From NCBI GenBank assembly GCA_030490835.1, contig CM059972.1, positions 18,267,764 to 18,331,763 on the forward strand: a stretch of 64,000 bases of DNA, read 5' to 3'. The translations under genes were made by a program, and so were the position numbers. This document shows positions 40,115 through 51,600 of this stretch, piece after piece. Under the pieces are notes generated by a model. That model worked only from the letters and a program-made list of their open reading frames with translations, was not told where the DNA came from and ran no database searches. The DNA is from Annona cherimola (lineage: Eukaryota; Streptophyta; Magnoliopsida; Magnoliales; Annonaceae). The first letter of the stretch is position 1. Every line of letters begins with the position of its first letter.

Positions 40115-40700
40115 TAGGGTTATTAACGGATTGGGTCGGACGGGTTGAAATCTAATCTTAATCCTTACCTATTTAAAATATCTCAACCTTAATTCGTTTA
40201 TTAACCCATTTAAAAAACCTCAACCCTAATTCATTTATAACCCATTTAATAAATAAGTTGGCGGGTTGTTAACGGGTTGTACAATAGATAACTTGAAGAC
40301 CTAGACTTTGGTAGACGATGTTCTCATAGGGAGGCGAGAGGGTGTTTTGACACTGTGGAAATGAAAGTAAGACAGTAATAGGAAAATGAAATTAGGACTG
40401 CAGTGAAAAAATAAAAATTAAGTGATTGAAGAAAGACTTAACGAAAGAAAATAAGGGATTTACATCCTTATATATAAAAATGTTAATGGGTTAAACAAGT
40501 TAAATGGATTAAACTGGTTGAACGAGTTACTAAATGGGTTAAAAGGTTATAAAATTTAAACCCTGATTTGTTTATTTAATTAAATGGTTGAACACGTTAG
40601 CGGATTATAGTTCATTTATTCAAAAATTTCAACCAAAATTTATTTATAAACGGGTTGGACGAGCGGGTTGACGAGTTGACTATGACCATTAACGCCTCTA
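40115..40700. mobile_element. Candidate hAT-like non-autonomous element
   Basis: The ends are tagggttattaacgg and ccattaacgcctcta, imperfect inverted repeats with 5'-TAG...CTA-3'. The interior is rich in repeated aacgggttg / caaccc motifs. The 8 bases on each side (catacacc, catgcatt) match only partly, so a decayed 8-bp duplication is possible but not shown. A related left half lies at 6352-6540. Confidence 0.5.
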
Positions 40701-40706
40701 CATGCA

Positions 40707-40965
40707 TTGGGGTGCATTAATCTTCGGTGCACCCAAGTGCAAAAATTTATTTCTTTATTATTTTTTTGAAAGTTTTTTTTATACAATTATTAATTTAAGT
40801 GTATTTAATGTGTATCAGTTTTATCATTTTTGGATATCTGTAGATATTTTTTGAGATTTTTTAAAATCAGTGACGTTTTTGTAAAAAAAAAAATTTAAAA
40901 AAAAAAAAAATGGATTTTTGCACCGGTTGAACTGACGCTTAGCGCACCCGGATGCACCAGATAAC
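40707..40965. mobile_element. Candidate small terminal-inverted-repeat element
   Basis: The left end ggtgcattaatcttcggtgc and the right end gcgcacccggatgcacc are roughly inverted, each with gcaaaaat-like text inside. The interior shares tgtatttaatgtgtatcagt with the fold-back at 2940-3288. Ends are approximate. Confidence 0.45.
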
Positions 40966-41029
40966 GATCCTGTGAAATGGGATTGCACATGCATGACAGA
41001 ACAACATCTTCGGGTACGCTTGCAAATCA

Positions 41030-41750
41030 CTCTTTTTGTTTCGTTTTGTTTTTTCTCTCATCTGTAATGGGTAAAAAAAAAAAAAATCAAAGTCTAAAAC
41101 TAGCCTTACCGTTGCTAGACTGGCATACGTATTCAATCCTTGAAAATATTGCAATTCTCGTTTTGCTTGGTAGAATTATTCAATCGAAAAAAGGGCTATC
41201 TGGCCCCTTAACATTACACCAAATAGGAAATTATATCATATTTGTCTATTCGTAGAAACATCACATTTCGGAGTTTAAACATTTACATCATTTTAAAAAC
41301 TAGTGAAATACAAGTTGGGAGAAAATTTTAGTATATTTATGTAAACTCTCAAATAGGAATAATAGTCAATGAAAAATAAAAATTTAACAACTTGTTATTA
41401 TTATTTTTTAATATCAAACTTCACCACTTATTGAAATAAATATTACATGGCCGTAACAAAATTGGGATCGGGGCAACCCAGACCTACCCAAGTGACCCTA
41501 ATTTTAAATTGTTTGGATTTTGGGTAATTAATTGGGGTTTAACCATGATTGGGGCTAAGCGCAATCAAAACCAAGTAGTCCGAAACACAAACCAAGCCAT
41601 ATAATCTCAATCGTCCAAAATTTCAATTGAAATGTTTTAGATTACAATATATCATGTATTACCTTAAATATAGACAAAATTGGTTACATTTTTGAATGAG
41701 TTCCGCTGGTATGAAATCCTTATTTATAAAATAAACTATAATTCTGGATC
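41030..41750. other. Intergenic DNA, no gene seen
   Basis: AT-rich with no recognisable element. Confidence 0.45.
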
Positions 41751-42017
41751 TTATGTGTTTGTTATTAAGAAAAAGTTGTCGAGTTAAAACTTTTCACTCT
41801 GCACAACTATCATATTTTTTAATTATTTTTTCACATTTTTCTATACAACTACCCTACTTTTTAATCATTTCTACACAACTACCAACACAACTAACCTATC
41901 TATTTCAACTTTATCCTATTTATTTATCATCATTACCCCTATCATATCACATCATTTGACAACTTTTACTTTCTACAACTTTTCATCAAAAGTTTTACCC
42001 ATTCCCAAACACACTCT
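41751..42017. mobile_element. H2-family MITE with eroded ends
   Basis: The interior matches 4263-4542 closely (ctacacaactaccaacacaa, tatcacatcatttgacaact, catcaaaagttttacccatt). The right terminus ccaaacacactc is good, while the left is mutated (tatgtgtttg). It lies about 440 bases before the RPA1 start codon. Confidence 0.75.
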
Positions 42018-42456
42018 TCTAGACACCCTTCATCAAAAGTTTTTAATTGTAATTTTCCGTAATATTTTTATTATTAACAACACGAATAACTTCTAGATTT
42101 TTTTTTTAAAAAAATTCATCGTCATTAATTAATATAATAAAATTATTCAAAAATTTTATCCAGAGTAGTGTAAGACATTTATAAAAATCAATAATTCAAG
42201 ATACTGATCGAAATTATTAATTTTATAAAATTGTATTTTTTTGGGAAAATAAAATTGGATTTGAGTACGCGTTCCGCGGAGGCGCAGACAGGACAGGGAC
42301 AAATCCGTCATTTCAACGGTCAACCGTAAGTCCTTTAAAAACACCAGTATCCGAATTCAGCGAGCTCCACAACGTCCCCCGCCACGTCTCTCTGCAATCT
42401 GCATCTGTTTCTAGGGTTTTCTCAAGTCTTCAACAATTTCCATCCCGTCCTCCGCC

Positions 42457-44881
42457 ATGGCAGTCAGTCTCACCGCCAACGCCATTGCCGCCGTCAAAGG
42501 TGGCGACGTCAATCTCAAGCCTCTCGTTCAGGTCCTCGACATCAAGCCCATCGGCAGCTCCATGGACCGGTACCGGATCCTCATCTCCGACGGCTTCTTG
42601 ACGGAACAGGCGATCCTCGCAGCCCAGCTTAGTGATCGCATCAAGGACGGGAAGATGCGCAGAGGATCTGTTGTTCAGCTGGTGGAATACATCTGCAGCA
42701 CTGTGCAAAATAAGGCGTGAGTAATTTTTACTTCAAAAAAACGATTTTTTTCCCCTAAAATATGAACTTTGGAATTGCGTTCGTGAATTTCAATTTTCGA
42801 GGATTCCATTGAGTTGAGAATGAAGGCTGCTGGCTGATTGTTGGGGGTTGGGATTGGATTGAACATTCGGAGATCTTTACTTTTTTTTATCCGCTTGTGG
42901 ATAGTTGTATAGAGACCTGGTCAATAGTTTGTGCTTTCATAGAAAGAAAGGCCACATTTTCTTCATTATTTTATCAGATTGTGGGACCGTTGTTTTCTCC
43001 TCCCAAGCTGGCTATGAGATGTTAGAGAATCATTAGAAATTTATAATTCAATGTTTATCTGATAAGAAGATAGAAATGCTAGAAAACCTCCAAATGTCTC
43101 TAATTCGATGCGTCGCAAGGTATTTTGATCCTACCGTGTTTCATATTTGTTTTTGTTCTTTCTTTTGTTTTTTCCCACTAAGAGCATATTTCCCAGTGTT
43201 TGCCTCCTCTTCTAACAGTGAATAATTAATTTCATACAGGATTATCATTGTTCTGAACTTGGAAACTATAATTGTAGATTGTGATATAATTGGGAATCCA
43301 AAATTTCCCTTGCATTATGATCCGAATGGTCTAAATTCACCTCAAGACAATTCAGAGCACAGAAGAGAGATGTCAAATGTTATGTCTGGTTCTGTCTCAA
43401 TTGCTGGTTCTAATGGATCATTGAACCCTGGAAACAAGACAGAGAGCTTCCACCCAACTGTTCAACCTTCATACAAGCCTCCTCCAAATTACAAAATCCG
43501 TGGACCCATTATGAAGAATGAAGCTCCTGCTAGAATAATTCCGATTTCTGCTTTGAATCCTTACCAGGGACGGTGGGCAATCAAGGCAAGAGTGACCGCA
43601 AAAGGTGATCTCCGTCGTTACAATAATGCTAAAGGGGATGGTAAAGTCTTCTCCTTTGATCTCCTTGATGCAGATGGAGGTGAAATACGGGTCACCTGCT
43701 TCAATGCTGTTGTCGACCGCTTCTATGATTCTATCGAAGTAGGGAGAGTTTACCAGATATCAAAGGGAAGCATAAAACCAGCACAGAAAAATTTCAACCA
43801 TCTTAACAATGAGTGGGAGATACTTATGGATTCGACATCCACAGTGGACATCTGTCCTGAAGAAGACTGCTCAATACCCAAGCAACAGTTCTCTTTCAAA
43901 CCTATCAATGAAATTGAGCATGCAGAGAACAATTCCATCTTGGATTTGATTGGCATTGTGACATCTGTTAATCCATCAGTTACCATATTGAGGAAGAATG
44001 GTATGGAAACTCAGAGAAGAATTTTGAATTTAAAAGATGAATCTGGCCGTAGTGTTGAGCTCACACTTTGGGGTGACTTTTGCAACAAGGAAGGCAGTGA
44101 GTTGCAAGAAATGGTGGATTCTGGGCTTTTCCCAGTTTTGGCTGTGAAAGCAGGTAAGGTAAGTGACTTCAGCGGGAAATCAGTTGGGACAATTTCATCG
44201 ACTCAGATTTTTGTAAATCCAGATCTTCCCGAAGTTTGTAAACTTCGAGATTGGTTTGATAGGGGTGGAAAAGAGGCATCTACTCAGTCCATTTCACGCG
44301 ATGTTATGCCAGTTGGCCAACAGAATGAGATTCGAAAAACAGTATCACAGATCAAAGATGAAGGCCTTGGAAGGGCAGGTAAGCCCGACTGGGTGACAGT
44401 GAAGGGAACGATTTCATTCATCAAGACAGATACCTTCTGCTACACTGCTTGTCCTCTGACTGTTGGTGATAGACAGTGCGGCAAGAAGGTGACAAAATCA
44501 GGAACAAATTGGCATTGTGAAAGATGCGATCGGGAGATCGAGGAGTGCGACTATAGGTATCTACTTCAAGCCCAAGTTCAAGATCATACGGGATTGACGT
44601 GGGTAACTGCATTTCAAGAATCAGGGGAGGAGATCTTAGGCTGCTCTGCCAAGGAATTGTATTTGTTGAAATATGAAGAGCAAGATGATATCAGGTTTGG
44701 GGAGGTAATCCGCGACGGCCTCTTCAAGCAGCTCATGTTTCGGCTTAAAATCAAAGAGGAGATGTATGGTGATGAGCAGCGTGTGAAAATTACGGTAGTC
44801 AAGGCAGACAAGGTGAATTTCTCAGCAGAGAGCAGATATCTTCTTGATTTGATATCAAAAACTCCAATACGAGGCACCTAA
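42457..44881 (+). CDS. RPA1: Replication protein A 70 kDa subunit (633 aa)
   Basis: Two exons: 42457-42716 and 43240-44881 (1902 nt, frame kept). This is the large subunit of the nuclear RPA heterotrimer, which coats single-stranded DNA in replication, repair and recombination. The N-terminal protein-interaction OB fold (about 1-110) spans the intron, which lies after LVEYICSTVQNK. A Ser/Asn/Pro-rich linker follows. DBD-A starts at LNPYQGRWAIKARVTAKGDL (about 192), then comes DBD-B (ILDLIGIVTSVNPSV, LTLWGDFCN). DBD-C (about 460-625) starts at KPDWVTVKGTISFIKTDTF and holds a four-cysteine zinc ribbon, ACPLTVGDRQCGKK and WHCERCDR. It stops soon after DBD-C, without the extra CCHC knuckle found in some plant paralogues, so it is closer to the RPA1A/RPA1B type. 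The start follows a tttctagggttttctc leader, and no earlier in-frame ATG was used. Confidence 0.95.
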
Positions 44882-45691
44882 TCTTGTATTTTCGGATTTC
44901 TTAGGGCGTCCCAAATAGAATAATGGAGGATTTTATTGATTATTCTTTTAATTTAATAGATCTTGCAGATTCAATCTGCACGTAATCCCTCAAATTAAGG
45001 TGTTGTTAAGCGTAAGCAACATCGATTTGAATTTATAAATATTGATCATTCATCAATATTTATCTAACGTAAAACAGCATGTATTCCGATTTTATTCTTT
45101 CTAATGTAAAACAGCATTTATTTCAATTTTATTCTTTCTACCTGCGTAGTCTTTTGCTAAACCTCTGTTTAGAAAATTGTAATCCATTTGAAAGTTCTCT
45201 TACCCCTTATTTACTGATTTGGGAGCAACTGAAAATCCATCATGCGTGCACCATCATACATCTTGTGCAATGCACTTAATAGCTGCGAATCGTCGATTAG
45301 GAGAATGATCTGCCTCTAAAATGTGTGCGTGAGTGTGATCTAGAGTTCAAACCCTAAGATGAGAATGATCTCCATTGATGTAATAATGAAAAAAAGGGGC
45401 TAAAATTACAAACCTGAACATTGACATCACAGAAGAAGCAGATGACTTCAAGCCCGAAGGGATCAACCAAGAATGCATGAGATCAATCTATTGGCTTGCA
45501 AAATTGAAAATTTGGATTATTATTGAAAGCAACTGTATTCGCTAAAAAGTATAATACAGGGGATGGCTTGCTGCTGCCCTGTTGTAAGTATTCCTAGAGG
45601 GGAATTGAACAGTCCCTTTGATCCATGACTAACCACATAAACGTAGTTTTGCATATTCATAATATACTGAAAGCTGTACTTCCTCACTTCA
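44882..45691. other. Tail-to-tail region between RPA1 and PEX10
   Basis: Holds the 3' ends of both transcripts. A 36-base tandem duplication (gtaaaacagcat...ttttattctttcta) lies at about 45069-45140, next to a small hairpin (aaatattgatcattcatcaa at about 45046). A sequence with a B-box-like gagttcaaaccctaag near 45342-45357 may be a SINE relic. Confidence 0.5.
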
Positions 45692-48600
45692 TCAAAAATC
45701 TGAGTGATATATACAGACTAGACTTGAATGAGTAACAGCAGTTCGACATAGAGGACATTCGGGCTTTTCATTACACCATTCCATAATGCAGTTCCTGTAA
45801 ACCATTGCAATGAAAGGTTGAGAGTCAATGATGCAATCCTAGATTTAGTATGCACATATGCCCATCTATGCTGTCGAGTCAATCACTGGCAAAATATGAG
45901 GCTGACTGGAAAGAATTTATACAGACCAAATATTAGACAGACCGGCTAACATATAAACATGTAGAACTGCAATTAGACAACATGTAGGCTCATGTTTAAC
46001 TGCAGGGGTTTGGCAATCGAGATAGTGAATTGACTACATTCATGTAGCTTACGGTGGAAGAATGGTCGCGGCTAATAAGGAACTTGGATGGGGAATTGGG
46101 AAGAAAAAAGCAATCTTCACTGGAAAGGAGTTGGCCTATATAAGTTAACAAGTAAAATTACCAACAGAAGACGTGACCGCAGGGAGTGGCTGTTGGATGC
46201 TGTCGAGCACTCAGGCAGAGGGTGCATTTGCTGACTCCACTTCCTGCTGATGACTGGAAAAAAACTGACAGTCATTAGTTTTCACACTGGTTCAGGACTT
46301 TTCGTATGTGCAGTTTTCCTTTGGGATCCTATGACACCCAAAATCTGCACCCCATACATCACACCAAACTGTAAGAAACTACAAAGTAAAATTTCCCTTC
46401 AAATTTGTCCAATTGAAAATCTTGAATAAACAATTCGCAATGTCACCGTTCCACAGAAAAGAAACATTACCTCAATTACAGCCGGGGAATCAGGTGCCCA
46501 GTTTTCTTTGTGTCGGGTGGAGTCTGTGACCAGATCACCATCTTCATTCAAAACCGGCAGACCTCGTCCTGTAGCTGATAGGTGTCATACAAACTGATGA
46601 TATCTCATTGCTAAAATCATATGCATAATTTATGGTCTGCTTGGTGAATTTCACATACTATCTTGAACAAATATGGACAAACAAATGATCGCGAAGGATG
46701 CAAATGGCCACAGGTATATTTTTTCCTCTTTGAAATAGAAAATAAAATAAAAACATATATTGATCAAGAAGGGTATGATGCTGACATGGCAAATGACTGT
46801 AGCCTGAGACATGTCACTACTTAACTTTAGAAAGACATGCATTGGTGCCACTTGCAGAAGAGAGTACACATGCTCAATAAACAATGGACCTTTGCTAACC
46901 TATCATTTTCATATTGATGAGAAATTAGAATTAACAGATTGGGGAGTCCTACTGTTGAATTACATAAAAGTAAGAGTTACAAGACAGAAATAGAAACGGT
47001 CAATGTCGATTTTGATTAACACAACCAGTGTGGCTAACACGAGGCATCCACATTCATATCTAAACTCATAAATCCAGGAATGAAGACTTTTCTAAACCAA
47101 ACTAGAAAACTAAGGGATCGACTTCTGCAGAAGCACAGCTATCCAGAGTGAATAATAAATAAATATATAATAACTGAATGATAAAAGGAGAATAACCTTC
47201 TCAAAGTTTCAGCTCAAAATAGTTATAATGGTTATTTTATGTTTTGTAATGTTAAAGCTATGGAAAATGTTTCAGTTTTTTGTCCAACTCAAATAAGACA
47301 CTACTATGAAATCAAAAAAATACACTGCTACAATAAAAATAGAGAAGGCACTGCTATAAACTATACAAAAGTGAAGCAGAAGAAAGAATTCATGGTCATA
47401 GACTCATACTTGAAGATGAATGACGGTTCCCAAGTGAAGTTTGGTGAACAGAACTAGCAATTGAGGATAAATTGCTTCTGCGCAATCCTTCAGCACCAAT
47501 GATACACAGCTGAATTAACAGGAAAATACCAAGAATTTGATATCTGCACTAACAAGCCCATTTACATTTTACATTAGCATGATTCTGAGAAAAGATGCTT
47601 TCATGAATAGATTTAGATCCAGTTTCTAAATAGGCTACATGCAACTAAGGCGAATTGTCAAAGCTCAGCTCCAAGATTCAAACCCAGCTTACGCTTGGAT
47701 GCATAGGTGAATTGGACAGTTAAAACTCAATATGTATGAGAGAAGAACCAAATTAGTGTGGCAGATCCTGGTATTTTGTTTCTGTAATGAAATTTCCAAG
47801 CATTGATAAAGTGACAGCACCATGAAATTCTAGTTACATTCCACGGCATTCTTCTTCTTCATTCAGTAACATTCCATAAAGAATCCAGCTTCAGAGAAAT
47901 AATCTATATTTGAAACTAATCCACATTCTGCTCTAACGAGGGAATCTGAGCTTAGGGCCTGCTTGGATACTCAAAAAAGGGGGGAAGAAAAGGGTCATTT
48001 TGCTTTCGTCTCTTTTAATGTGGCAGACATCTACCACTTTGGAGTCACTACCAAACCCAAAGAGCCCTACTTTTTTTTATCATTATTAAATCCATTTTGA
48101 ATCATTAACCCTATTTTCTCTATCATTAATTCCATGAATTTTGTTTCTATTCACTCCATCGTTGACAGTCGCCTTCTATTTACTCCACTTTTACACAATC
48201 CACTTTTCCACACATTCTACTCCCCTTCTCCGAGTATCCAAATAGAGCCTAATTCCACCTGATTGAACTAATAATGCCATTAGAATAATACGGAAATGAA
48301 AAGCAACATAGATATAGACAAATATAACACATGACACTTGCCTAGGCCGCTGATTGAGTGGCTTCCCTATGAATACATAACGAATGCCAGCAGCACGCTT
48401 TGATATGTGGTAATATAGACCTGGCCGATAAAGAAAAACATCAGAGATATGCAAAGTGTTTTGTTGCGGATCCAAAGACAGCAACATTTTAGATTTGCAA
48501 CTGGAAAGGACAAATATCAACCTGCAAACTTAAGTTATCAAATGGAAGTTCTGGGAGAGTGATCACAAGAAGCAAATTTTGTATTATCCTGTATAGTTTC

Positions 48601-51600
48601 CCAATCTCTCTCTCAATCATGAACAATTGTCACAGTAAATGTCATGAAGGTACTAGGAATCTGTCAGTAAACAAAGAAAACAGATGGACTCATAATCCAT
48701 CTTGCAACTGGATGGTCCAAGCTATTTTATTATTGTAAGTTGTCCCAGTCAAACAAAGATAAATCAAAATTCTTCCTCAGTTCTGTGTTAAATGTCAAGT
48801 TTCTGGCCATTGATAAGATCAAATGAATAGTAAAGTCTTCTTGTTTACAATTTTTGCAGCATCAGCCATCACTATGAAGGCCCATAAGAAAGCCCAAACT
48901 TGTGTACTGATCTTTTTTTATCATTTGATTTATGTACTGATCTTAGATGAACAGTAAATTTCAAAATAATGTCACAGGAAAATTTCCTTTCTTCCAAAGA
49001 TCAACTACTCGTACACTAAATTAACAATAGTGAAAAGTAGAACTTAGAAATCACCTTCGAAGTAAAAGAACATAAGGTTAGCACGTAGAACCAATTGTAA
49101 GATTTCACGAGCATATGGAAGTACCTGAGCGGCACAGAGCACAGAGATGCACAAAAAGTGAACATTGCCTAATAGAAATTATCCAGGAAATATGTATGAT
49201 AAGTTCTAAAATGAGATCAGCTTGCAACATTCAAGCCAAATTGAAGACCTCAGGTCTTTATACCGATTAAGAAACCAGTTCACAGGAGCATCGACCAAGA
49301 GATTTCATATGCCGACTTCATCTTAATTGGGCTCATCAATCTATGATCCAGGATGCTGAAACTTGAAATGATGGGTCATCGCAGATGCAAGATATCGCAA
49401 AAAATCTTGCATGGAATTTTTGAATCATGTGATGATACTGTTTGTGCCCTGATTCATCAGCACAGAACAAGCCATGCTACAGATGACCAAAAGAAAAAAG
49501 CAATTTACCGTAGGCCATTTCTGGACAACAAGCGCCCAGAACCTCTGAAATTTATCCTTCAATCTGGATAGAGCAGGCGTTGCAGGTGTTGGCACCTGCG
49601 GTGTAGAAGGAGATGGATTCTCAGCAGAAACAGAAGGTTGAACTGGAGTCCTCATAGGATTGTCATCCTGCAATTGTGATTCAGCCATGATGATACCACG
49701 GGATTGTATCCTTGAACTGCAACCAAGTAAGAACAGCTTCAGTACAATTCTCATTGGAAACAAGGGGAAAACATAGAAGGCAGGAAAAGAAAAAGAAAGC
49801 GCATGACAAAGCAACTATGGTCCAATAAAGTAGAGGGATGATGGAATCAGCATCCAACCTAATTCTTTCTGCAATATAGGGAACAGCTGTCTGGTAAACA
49901 ATGAAAAGAGCACGCCTAGCTGGTGTTGGAGGAAGGCCATAAGAGCTTGCTACCTGGTAAAACCAAATAAGGTTGCAAAATATAAGCCACAGGATACCAC
50001 CTGGTCCACTTCACACAATCAGATAGAACTGCTATTGGTATGATCTGTTAACTCTTGTTGTAGTTGTTTCTTCTAAAAAGCTTACAGTGTATACACAAGT
50101 ACAATAATATTCCTAAAAAAGATATCAGTCAGATCAACTGAGAAAGATCGAAATGCACCCGTATCCTCCAAGGGCATTGCTGGCCTCATGATGTTGACAT
50201 CAAGACTACGAAATTATAGTCCCAAATTAGCCAGCATTAGCAACATCTATATTCTCAACGAGACATCATTCATTTGAAGATCTTGTGGAACCAGAAGGCA
50301 GAACTGCTGGCACCTTTCCTTACTGATGCATGACAAAATTGAGATGCTTTCTGTATGCCATTACTGTTTTGATGGAGCTATGATGCATCTAAGAAGTTAT
50401 GACATCAAAGAAATTGTGTGTTTGGTGCAATAAAAGAAACTTTTAATGTGCAAAATAATAGCTTAAGACCTGTGTTATATCGCAATATTCTTCTCCCAAT
50501 GTTTGTTGTCCAGCGCCAGTTGTTAGAACATAATAAAGCATCTGCCCCAATAGCTTTGTCTGCAAAAGAATGGTCCATACAGACGCGTCACAAATATAGA
50601 GATATAATAGAAGATGCTGAAGTAGCAAGCAGATGTATCACGGATAGGAAAGGATGCAAAGAAAACAAGTCACACATGGTGTGCGCGAGCACACACACAC
50701 AAAGCATGCAAAGGACACTGCTTATGAACTAATAAACACATTGTTCACTAGGCATCCCAAAACAGAAGCAGCTGATCATCCTCTTCTGCAACACTGAGAA
50801 AAGGACTTCAATCATTTGCTTTTCTTCTTTCTTTCTATCTCGAATACTAAAATACTGCAGATGGCTAACCTCACTCTGGTAAGCAACAGCAATTCTTGTA
50901 CCTGCAAAAACAAGCATGTCTCATCAGAATGTGGTCCACCACAAGCCACAATAAAGAGAAAAATACAGTAACTTTATTTTGAGAGAGAGAGTGCACTGTT
51001 AAGTGAAATACAATCCTTAACCCATTTGCCTGAATGAACATTGCGTATACCAATTCATATGCCTCTCCACATAAATCAGCTAAAAGGATTGTCCCTAGGA
51101 GTGGCAAACATATCTTAATATGAAGAAAACAGCTTAATAATGAAAATGGCCTTCATGTGTGGACCTAGTTCTGAGTTAGCTAATTAACACAGTGGTGCAC
51201 ATCAACACACTTCTTATAGAGGTAAGTGAAAGGATTTTCTTATCCCTTAGTTGGTATAGTTATGTAGATGGGATAACATGCTAGAAGGACTTAAGATAGC
51301 AATACATAAATTCTCTTGTAAACTTTTCCAATAAATGGCTGAAGGAGAAAGCTGTTTTACATAATTTGAGACGTCCAAATGCATACATGGCTCCCCAACA
51401 AGCATATGTTGGAAATAAAGATCTCACATCCATGGACAAAGAAATTTTATCTATTCAAGAGACTCAGTGCAGTAGTTAGTGTGGTTCACATAGTATTTTT
51501 ATCTTGGATATAGTAGATTTAGACACCACACTGATGGAACCACCTCCATGAATTGTAACTTTCTGCATAGTATGCCCATGCTTAGGGGTGCAACTCGGGC

